A stretch of DNA of 6,023 nt from Syntrophobacterales bacterium (GCA_030601545.1 JAUVTM010000135.1:1-6023), one strand, 5' to 3'; shown: positions 1 through 5,489, counted from the first letter of the stretch. A program made the numbers and translations. Notes: generated from the sequence alone by a model not told the origin.

Positions 1-906
1 GATGACACGCTCAGCGATGGCTGACAATCGTTCCTCCACCAGCCGGGCTACCAGCGCTTCAATCTTCTCGGTTAGCAAATCAGCCAACTCCTCTTCAGAA
101 CCGCTTGTAGTGGCCGCCTCACCCGTATTCTTGCCTGCCCCTTCATCCTGTAATTGCACGTCGCCAAGCAGATCTTCTGAAATCTGCTCCTCAACGACAA
201 CCGGTTCGGCAGCGGTAGCGGTCTCTTCTCCGGACTGAAAGTCCATTTCCAGTTCTTCAAAGAGATCTTTGGAGAACTCCTGCTCCTCGGCATTCGGTTC
301 TGCAGCGGCAATCCCACCTCCCGCGGACTTAAAATCTTTTTCCAAATCGTCAAAGAGATCCTCGGGTAGCTGATCGCCTAAGGCCGGAGACTTCTCAGGG
401 TCCTTTTCTTGTTCTGGCACCGCCTTTTTTGCAAGGAGTTTTGATGCATCCACCTCACGGGTGGCGAGGAGTTCGTCTAGCGCCTTGGCAATGTCTGCAT
501 CCACCTCCTCCTTGCTCGTCTCTGCTGCAGGAGGACTTCCGGCGTCCGTCGACGCCTCCTTGGCCAACATGGCTTCAACTTCACCCTCAGCGTCACTCAT
601 GGCATCCAGTGCAGCTTGTGCCTGATTATCCGCAGGCTCATCTTCAGGTGGGGGCCCATCCGACTCTCCAAACAAATCCATGTCCAGTTCCAGGCTGTCC
701 ATCCCCATTGCCCCGTCATTGAGGCTAATTGTCGACACCTCCCCGCCAGGGGTTTGATCATCCAAGATAGGCCCGGCCACTTCCACAACGTCCGCCAGGT
801 TAGCGACCTCGGTATCAATGGTATCGAGGAGAAAATCGAGCTTCTTAGTAGCTTCCTTTTTAGGACTACTGTTTTTGAGTTCACTGTTTGAGGAACTGTT
901 GCTCAT
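1..906 (-). CDS. Acidic low-complexity protein with 31-residue repeats, C-terminus cut by window edge
   Basis: The frame is open for 302 codons from ATG at 906-904 to the left edge with no stop, so the gene is complete at its N-terminus only. An in-frame TGA at 961-963 and no ATG/GTG/TTG in between make this the first possible start; the ribosome site is weak (GGAACGA about 5-12 nt upstream). The protein is very rich in Asp, Glu and Ala and probably mostly disordered. It opens with a Ser/Asn/Lys-rich stretch, then a leucine/acidic helix (about residues 23-42). Residues 183-213 and 214-244 are two copies of a 31-residue repeat (DLF-D/E-D/E-LE-x-DF-x-S ... AAEP ... EEQ), with a partial third copy starting DLLGD at 245. 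From about residue 272 to the edge lies a predicted amphipathic helix (ELADLLTEKIEALVARLVEE...), possibly a coiled-coil or partner-binding end. No catalytic motif or signal peptide is seen. A sigma-54 promoter candidate lies 141 nt upstream. I do not recognise a named family; a scaffold or adaptor role is a guess. Confidence 0.85.
   Translation of the reverse strand, partial: MSNSSSNSELKNSSPKKEATKKLDFLLDTIDTEVANLADVVEVAGPILDDQTPGGEVSTISLNDGAMGMDSLELDMDLFGESDGPPPEDEPADNQAQAALDAMSDAEGEVEAMLAKEASTDAGSPPAAETSKEEVDADIAKALDELLATREVDASKLLAKKAVPEQEKDPEKSPALGDQLPEDLFDDLEKDFKSAGGGIAAAEPNAEEQEFSKDLFEELEMDFQSGEETATAAEPVVVEEQISEDLLGDVQLQDEGAGKNTGEAATTSGSEEELADLLTEKIEALVARLVEERLSAIAERVI
175..360 (-). repeat. 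In-gene tandem repeat, 93 bp (31 residues), two copies plus a partial third
   Basis: Copy 1 encodes residues 183-213 (268-360) and copy 2 residues 214-244 (175-267). Both start DLF, share LE-x-DF and S at repeat positions 6-12, and share AAEP at positions 19-22, followed by EEQ offset by one residue through compensating one-residue indels. A third, decayed copy starts at residue 245 (base 174) with DLLGDV. The acidic-leucine pattern suggests a short repeated helix joined by disordered Ala/Glu linkers. Confidence 0.75.
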
Positions 907-1046
907 ATTCGTCGTTCCAGAGCCAAGATCAAGAACATTCGATGCGCTGGCCCACGGCCATCACCCGCGGGTACTCTCAAAAAGCCTGGCCCATGAATGG
1001 CAGTAAAAAGTATCCGATGGCCCGACTTTTCTGACCAATACCCATT

Positions 1047-1063
1047 AAGCAAAAGCAGTGCCA
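1047..1063 (-). promoter_or_regulatory. Sigma-54 (-24/-12) promoter for the acidic protein gene
   Basis: On the minus strand the sequence reads TGGCACTGCTTTTGCTT. It matches the TGGCAC-N5-TTGCW consensus completely, with GG and GC separated by the required 10 nt; only the usual purine after TGGCAC is replaced by T. It faces the gene starting at 906, and transcription would begin near 1037, giving a leader of about 130 nt. Sigma-54 promoters need an activator ATPase (enhancer-binding protein); I did not identify its binding site, but the spacer upstream (above 1063) has room for one. Confidence 0.65.
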
Positions 1064-1240
1064 AACATACGGCGGCTCGATCATAGTTAATGGTTTTCAA
1101 GCAGTTACGTCCATCCACGAGGAGCCTTGCCTTTACCCCTACCGTGGTGTCAGTGTTGCTTATGGTCAAAAACCTCCATGTCCGATTAATCGAGCTCTCA
1201 GGAGTGGCACTTTTACTCTTATACGAAAGAGAGCAGTACA

Positions 1241-1262
1241 ACGTCTCCGCGAAGGCGGGGAA
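1241..1262. repeat. Decayed GC-rich hairpin related to a dispersed intergenic repeat
   Basis: CTCCGC (1245-1250) pairs with GCGGGG (1255-1260) around a GAAG loop, with one G-T pair. The wording around it (CGTC...CCGCGAAGGCGGGGA-CCAG) resembles a common dispersed bacterial repeat of the form CGTCATTCCCGCGAAGGCGGGAATCCAG, with several changes. That resemblance is from memory and was not searched. It lies 35 nt from the better preserved palindrome at 1298-1337. Confidence 0.4.
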
Positions 1263-1297
1263 CCAGATATCAAATGACGTCATTAAACTCTAACTGG

Positions 1298-1337
1298 ATT
1301 CCGGATCTCGCCCGCCGGAGGCGGACTCGTCCGGAAT
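1298..1337. repeat. Palindromic repeat element with nested stems
   Basis: ATTCCGGA (1298-1305) is the exact reverse complement of TCCGGAAT (1330-1337). Inside it CCGCC (1312-1316) pairs with GGCGG (1320-1324) across a GGA loop, leaving small internal loops of 6 and 5 nt. It is flanked by CTGG on the left and GACGGG on the right, in the style of mobile palindromic elements (REP/RPE-like) found in many copies in spacers of environmental bacteria. It has no run of T and lies 209 nt past the stop of the gene ending at 1547, so it is not an obvious terminator. Confidence 0.65.
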
Positions 1338-1410
1338 GACGGGTTGGGCGGATTGTCACATAGTTTCCAACGGCCGAAGAGATCTTTGCGGAGTTACGTT
1401 AATAGGCGTT

Positions 1411-1493
1411 ATTCAAAATTCAAAACTTGTTTTGGTCATTGAATATTGGAATTTGAGATTTGTTTGTAATTTGGTGCTTGAAGTTTGGAATTT
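1411..1493. repeat. AT-rich heptanucleotide-periodic array with an orientation switch
   Basis: Read on the minus strand from 1493, consecutive units are AAATTCC, AAACTTC, AAGCACC, AAATTAC, one 11-nt unit (AAACAAATCTC), AAATTCC, AATATTC and AATGACC. Almost all are 7 nt of the form AA-N4-C. At the other end (1411-1424) lies a plus-strand tandem ATTCAAA-ATTCAAA, the same type of unit in opposite orientation. The 9-mer TTGGAATTT recurs at 1446-1454 and 1485-1493. The array is not coding and is not a CRISPR (no conserved repeat with unique spacers). Confidence 0.6.
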
Positions 1494-1546
1494 CATATCG
1501 TCCTTTCGCCCCTAACCCGGATATTGTCTGAATTAGCCGCGACCAT

Positions 1547-2044
1547 TCACTTTCCGGCTCTCTCCCTGGCCAACTCTTCCGGACTCATGGTCCAGAAAGG
1601 AGTTCCATCCTTTGTTAATCGCACTTTGTATTCATAATAGTCGGCCTTTTTCACCTTGGACGCCATAAATACTTCCTTGCCGTCAATCTCCGCCCATACG
1701 CCCTTTACTTTCACCTTCTCACCTTTCCTGAGTGAGATGCTGTTGGGGTTAACAAACGGGCTGGGGCCGAGGTGAACGGTAACCACTTCATTGCTCTCTG
1801 GATCTCGGACGAGCAGTGCTACCCCGGGGGACATGCCTTTTAAAGGGATGATTTTCTTGAAACCCACTACGTTACCCTTAAAGCTGTCCCACTCATCAAG
1901 GTCATAAAGCTTGTTGTAGGCGCTGTCCTTTTCCCAACCCACTATGCCGCCCGTTTCTCCAGCAAAACCAGCGCTCAAACCAAAAATATACATTCCTAAG
2001 ACAAACGCAATACCAACTAGTGCATTCTTACTGTAGCCCTTCAT
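1547..2044 (-). CDS. Small exported protein with OB-fold-like domain
   Basis: The product has 165 residues. ATG at 2044 is chosen because AGGGAGG lies 5 nt upstream and because the protein then begins with a typical signal peptide: MKGYSK, a hydrophobic core at about residues 8-26, and likely cleavage after GFA (28). The frame stays open upstream to 2191, but that part has no export or start signal. The mature part (about 56-145) reads like a beta-rich OB-type fold: strands around GNVVGF (57-62), GVALLV (74-79) and VVTVHLGPSPF (87-97), a basic turn with KGEKVKVKGVW (107-117), then IDGKEVFMASKV (120-131), ending with DGTPFW (146-151). VHLGP, GxxVxVxG and GxPxW are, as I recall, hallmarks of a family of small periplasmic proteins found near redox proteins and of MamS-like magnetosome proteins. 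The role is unknown; a periplasmic or envelope binding function is inferred. Long gaps on both sides suggest it is transcribed alone. Confidence 0.85.
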   Translation of the reverse strand: MKGYSKNALVGIAFVLGMYIFGLSAGFAGETGGIVGWEKDSAYNKLYDLDEWDSFKGNVVGFKKIIPLKGMSPGVALLVRDPESNEVVTVHLGPSPFVNPNSISLRKGEKVKVKGVWAEIDGKEVFMASKVKKADYYEYKVRLTKDGTPFWTMSPEELARERAGK

Positions 2045-2049
2045 GGCAA

Positions 2050-2056
2050 CCTCCCT
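2050..2056 (-). promoter_or_regulatory. Ribosome binding site deciding the start at 2044
   Basis: The minus strand reads AGGGAGG then TTGCC then ATG, a near-perfect Shine-Dalgarno site with 5-nt spacing. It selects the ATG at 2044 over longer in-frame starts up to 2191. Confidence 0.8.
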
Positions 2057-2159
2057 CCCCGCCGCCACATTCCATGTGTGAGTGGGATAGTATCGACAGT
2101 TCCTTCCTCTACTTAATTTCAACGAACTCTTGTCTACCCAACAGGATTGGCAAGGTAGT

Positions 2160-2188
2160 AGTCTATCATTTTTTGCCCCGCTCGTCAG
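2160..2188 (-). promoter_or_regulatory. Sigma-70-like promoter candidate for the exported-protein gene
   Basis: On the minus strand CTGACG (2183-2188) and TAGACT (2160-2165) are separated by 17 nt, and TG one base upstream of the -10 makes it an extended -10 type. Each hexamer matches 4 of 6 consensus bases. It would give a leader of about 110 nt to the ATG at 2044. No sigma-54 site with correct spacing was found here. Confidence 0.35.
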
Positions 2189-2274
2189 CATTTGATCATC
2201 AGGAGTGTGCCCGTTTTTTCAGGACCAATTGGGCAAAAGCATGGTCAAGGGGGGTAAAGAATCCGGGCATGACT

Positions 2275-2387
2275 GAGGTTTCAGTGTTCAGGTTTCAGTG
2301 TTCAGGACGGATGGAGGTTTCAGTGTTCAGGTTTCAGTTTCTATGGTTATATTTCCTGACACCTGACACCCGACACCTGAAACCTCC
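2275..2387. repeat. Heptamer array forming a large inverted repeat
   Basis: A 25-nt sequence starting GAGGTTTCAGTG occurs identically at 2275-2299 and 2314-2338. Both copies are built of alternating GTTTCAG and TGTTCAG heptamers. The right side, 2356-2383, is four heptamers in the opposite sense: CTGACAC, CTGACAC, CCGACAC, CTGAAAC. Arm 2313-2337 and arm 2363-2387 are reverse complements at 20 of 25 positions, the outer 11 (GGAGGTTTCAG/CTGAAACCTCC) being perfect. The loop is 25 nt. Lying 41 nt past the stop of the PilZ gene, the hairpin could end or protect that transcript, but there is no T run. Confidence 0.75.
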
Positions 2388-2427
2388 TATGTAGGTAGGG
2401 CCGAATAGGGCATCAATCCACAGGAGG

Positions 2428-2817
2428 TTAATCTTGTTTCAACTCAAACTCCAGCGTATCCATATAATCGCAAGCCTCTTGGCCTACTTCGTAGTGGTCA
2501 AGTTTTCGAGCAATGATCCTCCGGTCCTCTTTGGAGATTTTCACAAAACGAACACCCATCCCCCGGGGTGTGATTTTATCGTCGGGACCGTGGATATTTG
2601 ACCAGACAACTTCAGCTTTGACATTGAGGGACTTCTCAGGAACATCCACCACCATATCAAAGACTTCATGCAGATTGAGCGGATTCCGACAGCGGATAAA
2701 GGCTCCTTGAGGGCTGATATCTCTGGTTTCTCCGTGCATTATCCCGCCCCCAACTTGTGCGGAAACCGGCCACTTGAGTTCGGGCCTTGGACATATGCTA
2801 TTTTGCCGCTTAAACAT
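2428..2817 (-). CDS. PilZ domain protein A, with altered c-di-GMP-binding motif
   Basis: The product has 129 residues, the size of a single-domain PilZ protein. ATG at 2817 is preceded by GGGGGAGG with 6-nt spacing. PilZ domains bind c-di-GMP through an RxxxR motif and a D/NxSxxG motif. Here the second is intact (DISPQG, residues 33-38), but at the first motif the sequence is SICPR (7-11): against the paralogue's RQYPR the first Arg is Ser. An Arg remains at residue 4, with wrong spacing. The rest of the fold is present: ELKWPV (13-18), V-VDVPE, VKAEVVWSNI and the G-x-G-x-x-FVKIS-x-EDRR end of the barrel. The C-terminal tail (about 105-129) is acidic and differs from PilZ B. Binding may be weak or lost, so this copy could be a ligand-independent partner or adaptor. 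A sigma-54-like promoter lies upstream. It is divergent from the 593-residue gene. Confidence 0.93.
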   Translation of the reverse strand: MFKRQNSICPRPELKWPVSAQVGGGIMHGETRDISPQGAFIRCRNPLNLHEVFDMVVDVPEKSLNVKAEVVWSNIHGPDDKITPRGMGVRFVKISKEDRRIIARKLDHYEVGQEACDYMDTLEFELKQD

Positions 2818-2890
2818 TGGGTGCCTCCCCCTGTGTGATTGCCGCCAGCCTGATATTTGCAGGTTCTGGACAACCCCGCCGAGGTAAAAG

Positions 2891-2906
2891 TGCAGGATTT
2901 ATGCCA
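2891..2906 (-). promoter_or_regulatory. Sigma-54-like promoter for PilZ A
   Basis: The minus strand reads TGGCATAAATCCTGCA: TGGCAY-R-N4-YTGCA with GG and GC exactly 10 nt apart. It departs from TTGC only by C in the first position of the -12 block. Transcription would start near 2880, about 60 nt before the ATG at 2817. A perfect dyad at 2904-2918 overlaps the -24 element. Confidence 0.5.
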
Positions 2907-2918
2907 CAGGGTCTGTGG
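2904..2918. promoter_or_regulatory. Perfect dyad CCACAG-GGT-CTGTGG at the -24 element
   Basis: Six-base arms with a 3-nt centre overlap the first bases of the sigma-54-like site upstream of PilZ A. It could be an operator for a dimeric regulator. If transcription starts further upstream (2942), it would instead be a short leader hairpin. The dyad is seen directly; its function is inferred. Confidence 0.3.
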
Positions 2919-2948
2919 GGGTGGAGATAGGTGAAAAAGGACAGAAGC

Positions 2949-2978
2949 ATTCTAGCACTAATTGTATTGGGATATTAA
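2949..2978 (-). promoter_or_regulatory. Alternative sigma-70-like promoter for PilZ A
   Basis: On the minus strand TTAATA (2973-2978), an 18-nt spacer and TAGAAT (2949-2954) with an extended TGC upstream of the -10. The -10 is good (5 of 6) and the -35 moderate (4 of 6). It would give a leader of about 125 nt running through the sigma-54-like site, so PilZ A may have two promoters, or only one of the two may be real. Confidence 0.3.
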
Positions 2979-3281
2979 TTAGTTACAGTTATTTCAGGGC
3001 AAAATCTGCCAGCCGTGCAGATCAGTAAGCCGGTGCAGGTGGTAATATTTATGGTACATTTCCATGCAATCGCTGAAGACCTGCTTAAAATTTTTTTATA
3101 GTCCACTTCCCCCAGTAACAGAGGAGCAACAAAGAATTTTGCCTAATTCCTATAAATTATCTGGGCAAAACGTTCTCAATTTGATAATTTTACTTTTCTT
3201 CTTTTTCCACATCTGATAATTTTTGGAGAAGCGAAGAGCACGTTCCGCCTGGATAAGATAAAAAACTCAAGAGGATCACGA

Positions 3282-5063
3282 ATGAAAAATTCCACCCATT
3301 CCTTTCACATACCGGTGATGGGAACAGGATTCACCATTGATACCCCGCTGCGGGTGGCGAAGTATGGTATCTCTTCGGTTATACCATTAGTGGACGACGT
3401 TCTTGTTGAACAGGTGAGAAAATTCCACTGTGAGAAGCATGGTGAACCGTACGAGGAAATCAGCAACCGTAACCCAGATGCTCGCGCTCTCCGCATCACG
3501 GCCTATCTGAATCTCCTGGACCGGCTGGTCGGGCCGCAGGTCGAGGCGCTGCAAGCCTCGCCCTTCGAGGACGGCAGCGAGATTACACGCTATTTCGAAA
3601 TGCTTCCCGAGACGCCGCTCAAGCGAGCCTATGGCGAAATGCTTGCAGCCACCGAACCGGAGGCGAAGGCCAGGATGCAGGAAGATCTTCGCCGGCATGC
3701 CGTCCCAGGCAGCATCGACATCAACATTATGACCAAGCTCGACCGCGACATTTACCGGGATGGCAAAAAGCTCCCTGCCGAGTTCGCTGATGCCATGGCG
3801 GCCCTCCGCGGCTTTGCCAACAGCACCCTGAACTCGTCGGTAGTCTTTTCGGCGGGTATAAATCCGCGGCTCTATACCTACGCCGCCACTTTCGACGACT
3901 TTTTTCCCGACGACAACGGTGAACTCAAAAAAAAGATCACCCTGAAGGTGAGCGATTACCGCTCTGCCTCGGTGCAGGGCAGATTCCTCGCCAAGCGGGG
4001 GCTGTGGGTGTCGGAGTATCGCGTCGAATCCGGCCTCAACTGCGGCGGGCACGCCTTCGCCACCGACGGCTATCTGTTGGGGCCGGTCCTGGAGGAGTTC
4101 AAGGAGAAAAGGCAGGAACTCATCGAAATGCTTCATGCAACCTACGCCAAGGCCCTCGCAGCCAGCGGTCGGTCGGTGAACAACGAGCCTCACGAAGTGG
4201 GTATAACCGTGCAAGGCGGCATCGAGACTGCTCTTGAGAACGAGTTTTTGCTGAGATATTACAATGTCGATAGAACCGGCTGGGGAACGCCTTTCCTGCT
4301 CGTACCTGAAGTGGCGAATGTCGACGACGCTCACCTGGAGAAACTTCTTGCCGCCACGGACGGAGATGTTTACTTGAGCGACAGCTCGCCTTTAGGGGTA
4401 CCTTTCTGGAACCTGCGCACTTCTGCAAGTGAAGAGAGCCGTCGCCAACATATCCGTGAAGGCAAGCCTGGCAGCTCCTGTCTGAGAGGGGCCGCGAGGC
4501 TGAACACTGAATTTACCGACATCCCTATCTGTCCGGCCTCGCGAGTGTACGTTAAGCGCAAGCTCCAGCACCTCCCTGAGGAGGGGCTGTCAGCAGAACA
4601 GCTTGCCGCCGTAAAAGAGAGCGTGCTCCGCAAATCCTGCATCTGCCATGACTTGGGCGGTAGTGTGGCCCTGAAGTACGACATCGACCCGGCGGCCACC
4701 CCCTCTATCTGCTGCGGTCCCAGCATTCTGGATTTCAGCAAAATCTCCACTTTGGAGGAGATGGTGTCACACATTTACGGCCGGCTATCGCTCATTACCA
4801 ACAGCGAGCGCCCGCACATGTTCATCAAGGAACTCATGCTCTACATAGACCACCTCCGTGAAGAGGCCAAGAACTTCAGTTTAAAACTCTCCTTCCGTAC
4901 ACCGGCGTACTTCAGCAAGTTCAAGAAAAACCTTCTTGCCGGGGTCGAATACTACCATCGGTTGGCCGGGCAGTTCATCGAAGAGCAGAGAAAGCAGTTC
5001 CTGGCTGACCTCAAAGTCCTGCAGGATGAAATCGAGTGCCTTGCTCTCCCTGACATCGGCTGA
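3282..5063 (+). CDS. 593-residue FMN-type TIM-barrel-like protein with cysteine-rich C-terminal region
   Basis: ATG at 3282 follows GAGGA with 6-nt spacing; the codon pattern and strong conservation-like motifs support the full length. The start IPVMGTGFTIDTPLRVAKYG (10-29) resembles the first strand of nitronate monooxygenase/FabK flavoproteins. ESGLNCGGHAF (249-259) resembles their GxEAGGH segment. GITVQGGIET (307-316), followed 20 residues after GGI by GTPFL (335-339), resembles their FMN-phosphate loop (AAGGI ... GTRFLAT). A segment of about 120-180 residues between the first strand and the middle motifs is extra to those families. After about 380 comes an unrecognised region with Cys at 400, 417, 453, 455, 477 and 478 (CICHD and ICCGP), a possible metal or Fe-S site, then helices to the end (about 488-590). 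The protein is cytosolic, with no signal or membrane segment. I recall similar long proteins in Bacteroidetes and Desulfobacterota annotated hypothetical; the substrate is unknown. It is the only plus-strand gene and looks more GC-rich than its surroundings. Confidence 0.9.
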   Translation: MKNSTHSFHIPVMGTGFTIDTPLRVAKYGISSVIPLVDDVLVEQVRKFHCEKHGEPYEEISNRNPDARALRITAYLNLLDRLVGPQVEALQASPFEDGSEITRYFEMLPETPLKRAYGEMLAATEPEAKARMQEDLRRHAVPGSIDINIMTKLDRDIYRDGKKLPAEFADAMAALRGFANSTLNSSVVFSAGINPRLYTYAATFDDFFPDDNGELKKKITLKVSDYRSASVQGRFLAKRGLWVSEYRVESGLNCGGHAFATDGYLLGPVLEEFKEKRQELIEMLHATYAKALAASGRSVNNEPHEVGITVQGGIETALENEFLLRYYNVDRTGWGTPFLLVPEVANVDDAHLEKLLAATDGDVYLSDSSPLGVPFWNLRTSASEESRRQHIREGKPGSSCLRGAARLNTEFTDIPICPASRVYVKRKLQHLPEEGLSAEQLAAVKESVLRKSCICHDLGGSVALKYDIDPAATPSICCGPSILDFSKISTLEEMVSHIYGRLSLITNSERPHMFIKELMLYIDHLREEAKNFSLKLSFRTPAYFSKFKKNLLAGVEYYHRLAGQFIEEQRKQFLADLKVLQDEIECLALPDIG

Positions 5064-5084
5064 ACCTGAAGTCAAAGCTTTCTC

Positions 5085-5465
5085 CTACTTATCGGAATGA
5101 ACCCCTTTGGGGTGGAAAGGGACTAACTTCGTGTCCGTCGATTCTAATTGGAAAATTTCAGCGTCTACTAGGCCGCCAAGTTCTATTAACAAAGTCCCGT
5201 ATGCTACCTTTCCTTTCACCGTTCCCGTCTTGGTAATCGTTAGGAGACCGGAGCAGGCTAGTTCACCCTCAAAATACCCAGCGATGATTACATTTTCAGC
5301 TTCAATAGTGCCGAGAGCTTTACCATTTTTGAAGATTTCCAAGGTGCTAGAATTTATGCTTCCAGTGAAGGACCCCAGGACCATCACTTTGCCTGGCATT
5401 TTCAGCTTGCCTTCAATGTCAGACTTCTCTGAAATGATTGTAATATCTTTTGTCTTAGTTCTCAT
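5085..5465 (-). CDS. Bactofilin (polymer-forming cytoskeletal protein)
   Basis: The product has 126 residues. Bactofilins polymerise without nucleotide into beta-helical filaments that position envelope enzymes, pili or chromosomes. The sequence shows the family's short repeating strands: IEGKLKMPGKVMVLGSFTGS (17-36), LEIFKNGKALGTIEAENVII (42-61), GYFEGEL (63-69), LLTITKTGTVKGKVAYGTLL (74-93) and IELGGLVDAEIFQLES (94-109). The G-x-(x)-x-G turns recur every 15-20 residues. The disordered tails are short: about 8 residues at the N-terminus, without a clear membrane-binding motif, and about 15 at the C-terminus. ATG at 5465 has only GGA 4 nt upstream, a weak site, with AAGGA further away; translation may rely on coupling to PilZ B, whose stop is 24 nt upstream. 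It is the last gene of a zinc ribbon-PilZ-bactofilin operon and converges on the 593-residue gene, with 21 nt between the stops. Confidence 0.94.
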   Translation of the reverse strand: MRTKTKDITIISEKSDIEGKLKMPGKVMVLGSFTGSINSSTLEIFKNGKALGTIEAENVIIAGYFEGELACSGLLTITKTGTVKGKVAYGTLLIELGGLVDAEIFQLESTDTKLVPFHPKGVHSDK

Positions 5466-5489
5466 TTTTCCAAATATTCCTTTGGTGGA

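Larger units (their letters stand above)
907..1546. other. Gene-free spacer of 640 nt carrying a promoter and decayed repeats
   Basis: No convincing gene is seen on either strand; the open frames here lack a ribosome site and family resemblance, and one is partly made of repeat sequence. Going leftwards on the minus strand, the spacer holds an AT-rich heptamer array (1411-1493), a palindromic element (1298-1337), a decayed related hairpin (1241-1262), the sigma-54 promoter (1047-1063), and then a leader of about 130 nt to the ATG at 906. The leader includes a perfect 10-bp palindrome, ACCCGCGGGT, at 963-972. No tRNA cloverleaf or U-tailed terminator was found. Confidence 0.7.
2045..2427. other. 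Spacer of 383 nt: promoter of the exported-protein gene plus a heptamer repeat array
   Basis: The left part (2045-2190) is the probable leader and promoter of the minus-strand gene starting at 2044. The leader includes a short hairpin, CACAT-TCC-ATGTG, at 2066-2078. The right part (2275-2387) is a heptamer-periodic inverted repeat lying downstream of the PilZ gene that stops at 2428. No gene is supported; the plus-strand open frame across this region ends in translated repeat. Confidence 0.65.
2818..3281. other. Divergent spacer between PilZ A and the 593-residue gene
   Basis: The left part holds the promoter region of PilZ A (minus strand). The right part, about 2950-3260, is clearly AT-rich, including T runs at 3091-3097 and 3193-3208, and should contain the plus-strand promoter of the gene at 3282. 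The only candidate I can offer there is CTGAAG (3073-3078), 18 nt, TATAGT (3097-3102), which is weak; other AT-rich hexamers are badly spaced. No small gene or riboswitch was recognised. Confidence 0.5.

Noticed and set aside
429..722. Plus-strand Pro/His-rich frame
   Set aside because: It is the antisense of the acidic protein, whose 302-codon open frame is continuous and repeat-structured.
903..1283. Minus-strand frame of 126 codons in the left spacer
   Set aside because: Its first residues are a translated repeat element (1241-1262), it runs through the sigma-54 promoter and overlaps the start of the acidic protein gene, and it has no ribosome site or family resemblance.
2045..2191. Longer N-terminus for the exported protein, starting at 2191
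   Set aside because: The extension lacks a ribosome site and would bury the signal peptide, while AGGGAGG sits 5 nt before the ATG at 2044.
2275..2387. CRISPR array
   Set aside because: The units are 7 nt and contiguous, with no unique spacers of constant length and no cas genes nearby.
2020..2394. Plus-strand frame of 124 codons
   Set aside because: Its C-terminal part is a translation of the heptamer array and its N-terminal part is antisense to the exported-protein gene and its leader.
2818..2941. Possible c-di-GMP riboswitch in the PilZ A leader
   Set aside because: The leader has a short hairpin, but I could not find the conserved GEMM core or paired helices P1-P3.
3052..3069. Sigma-54-like sequence TGGTACATTTCCATGCAA before the 593-residue gene
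   Set aside because: GG and GC are 11 nt apart rather than 10, and the -12 block is imperfect; spacing is strict for sigma-54.
3387..4334. Open minus-strand frame of 315 codons antisense to the 593-residue gene
   Set aside because: It lies wholly within the plus-strand gene, whose motifs are clear; the antisense product is His/Arg/Gly-rich with no recognisable domain, as expected from GC-rich third positions.
5064..5084. Bidirectional terminator between the convergent genes
   Set aside because: The 21-nt gap holds only the 8-bp palindrome AAAGCTTT; no GC-rich stem with a T tail is present.
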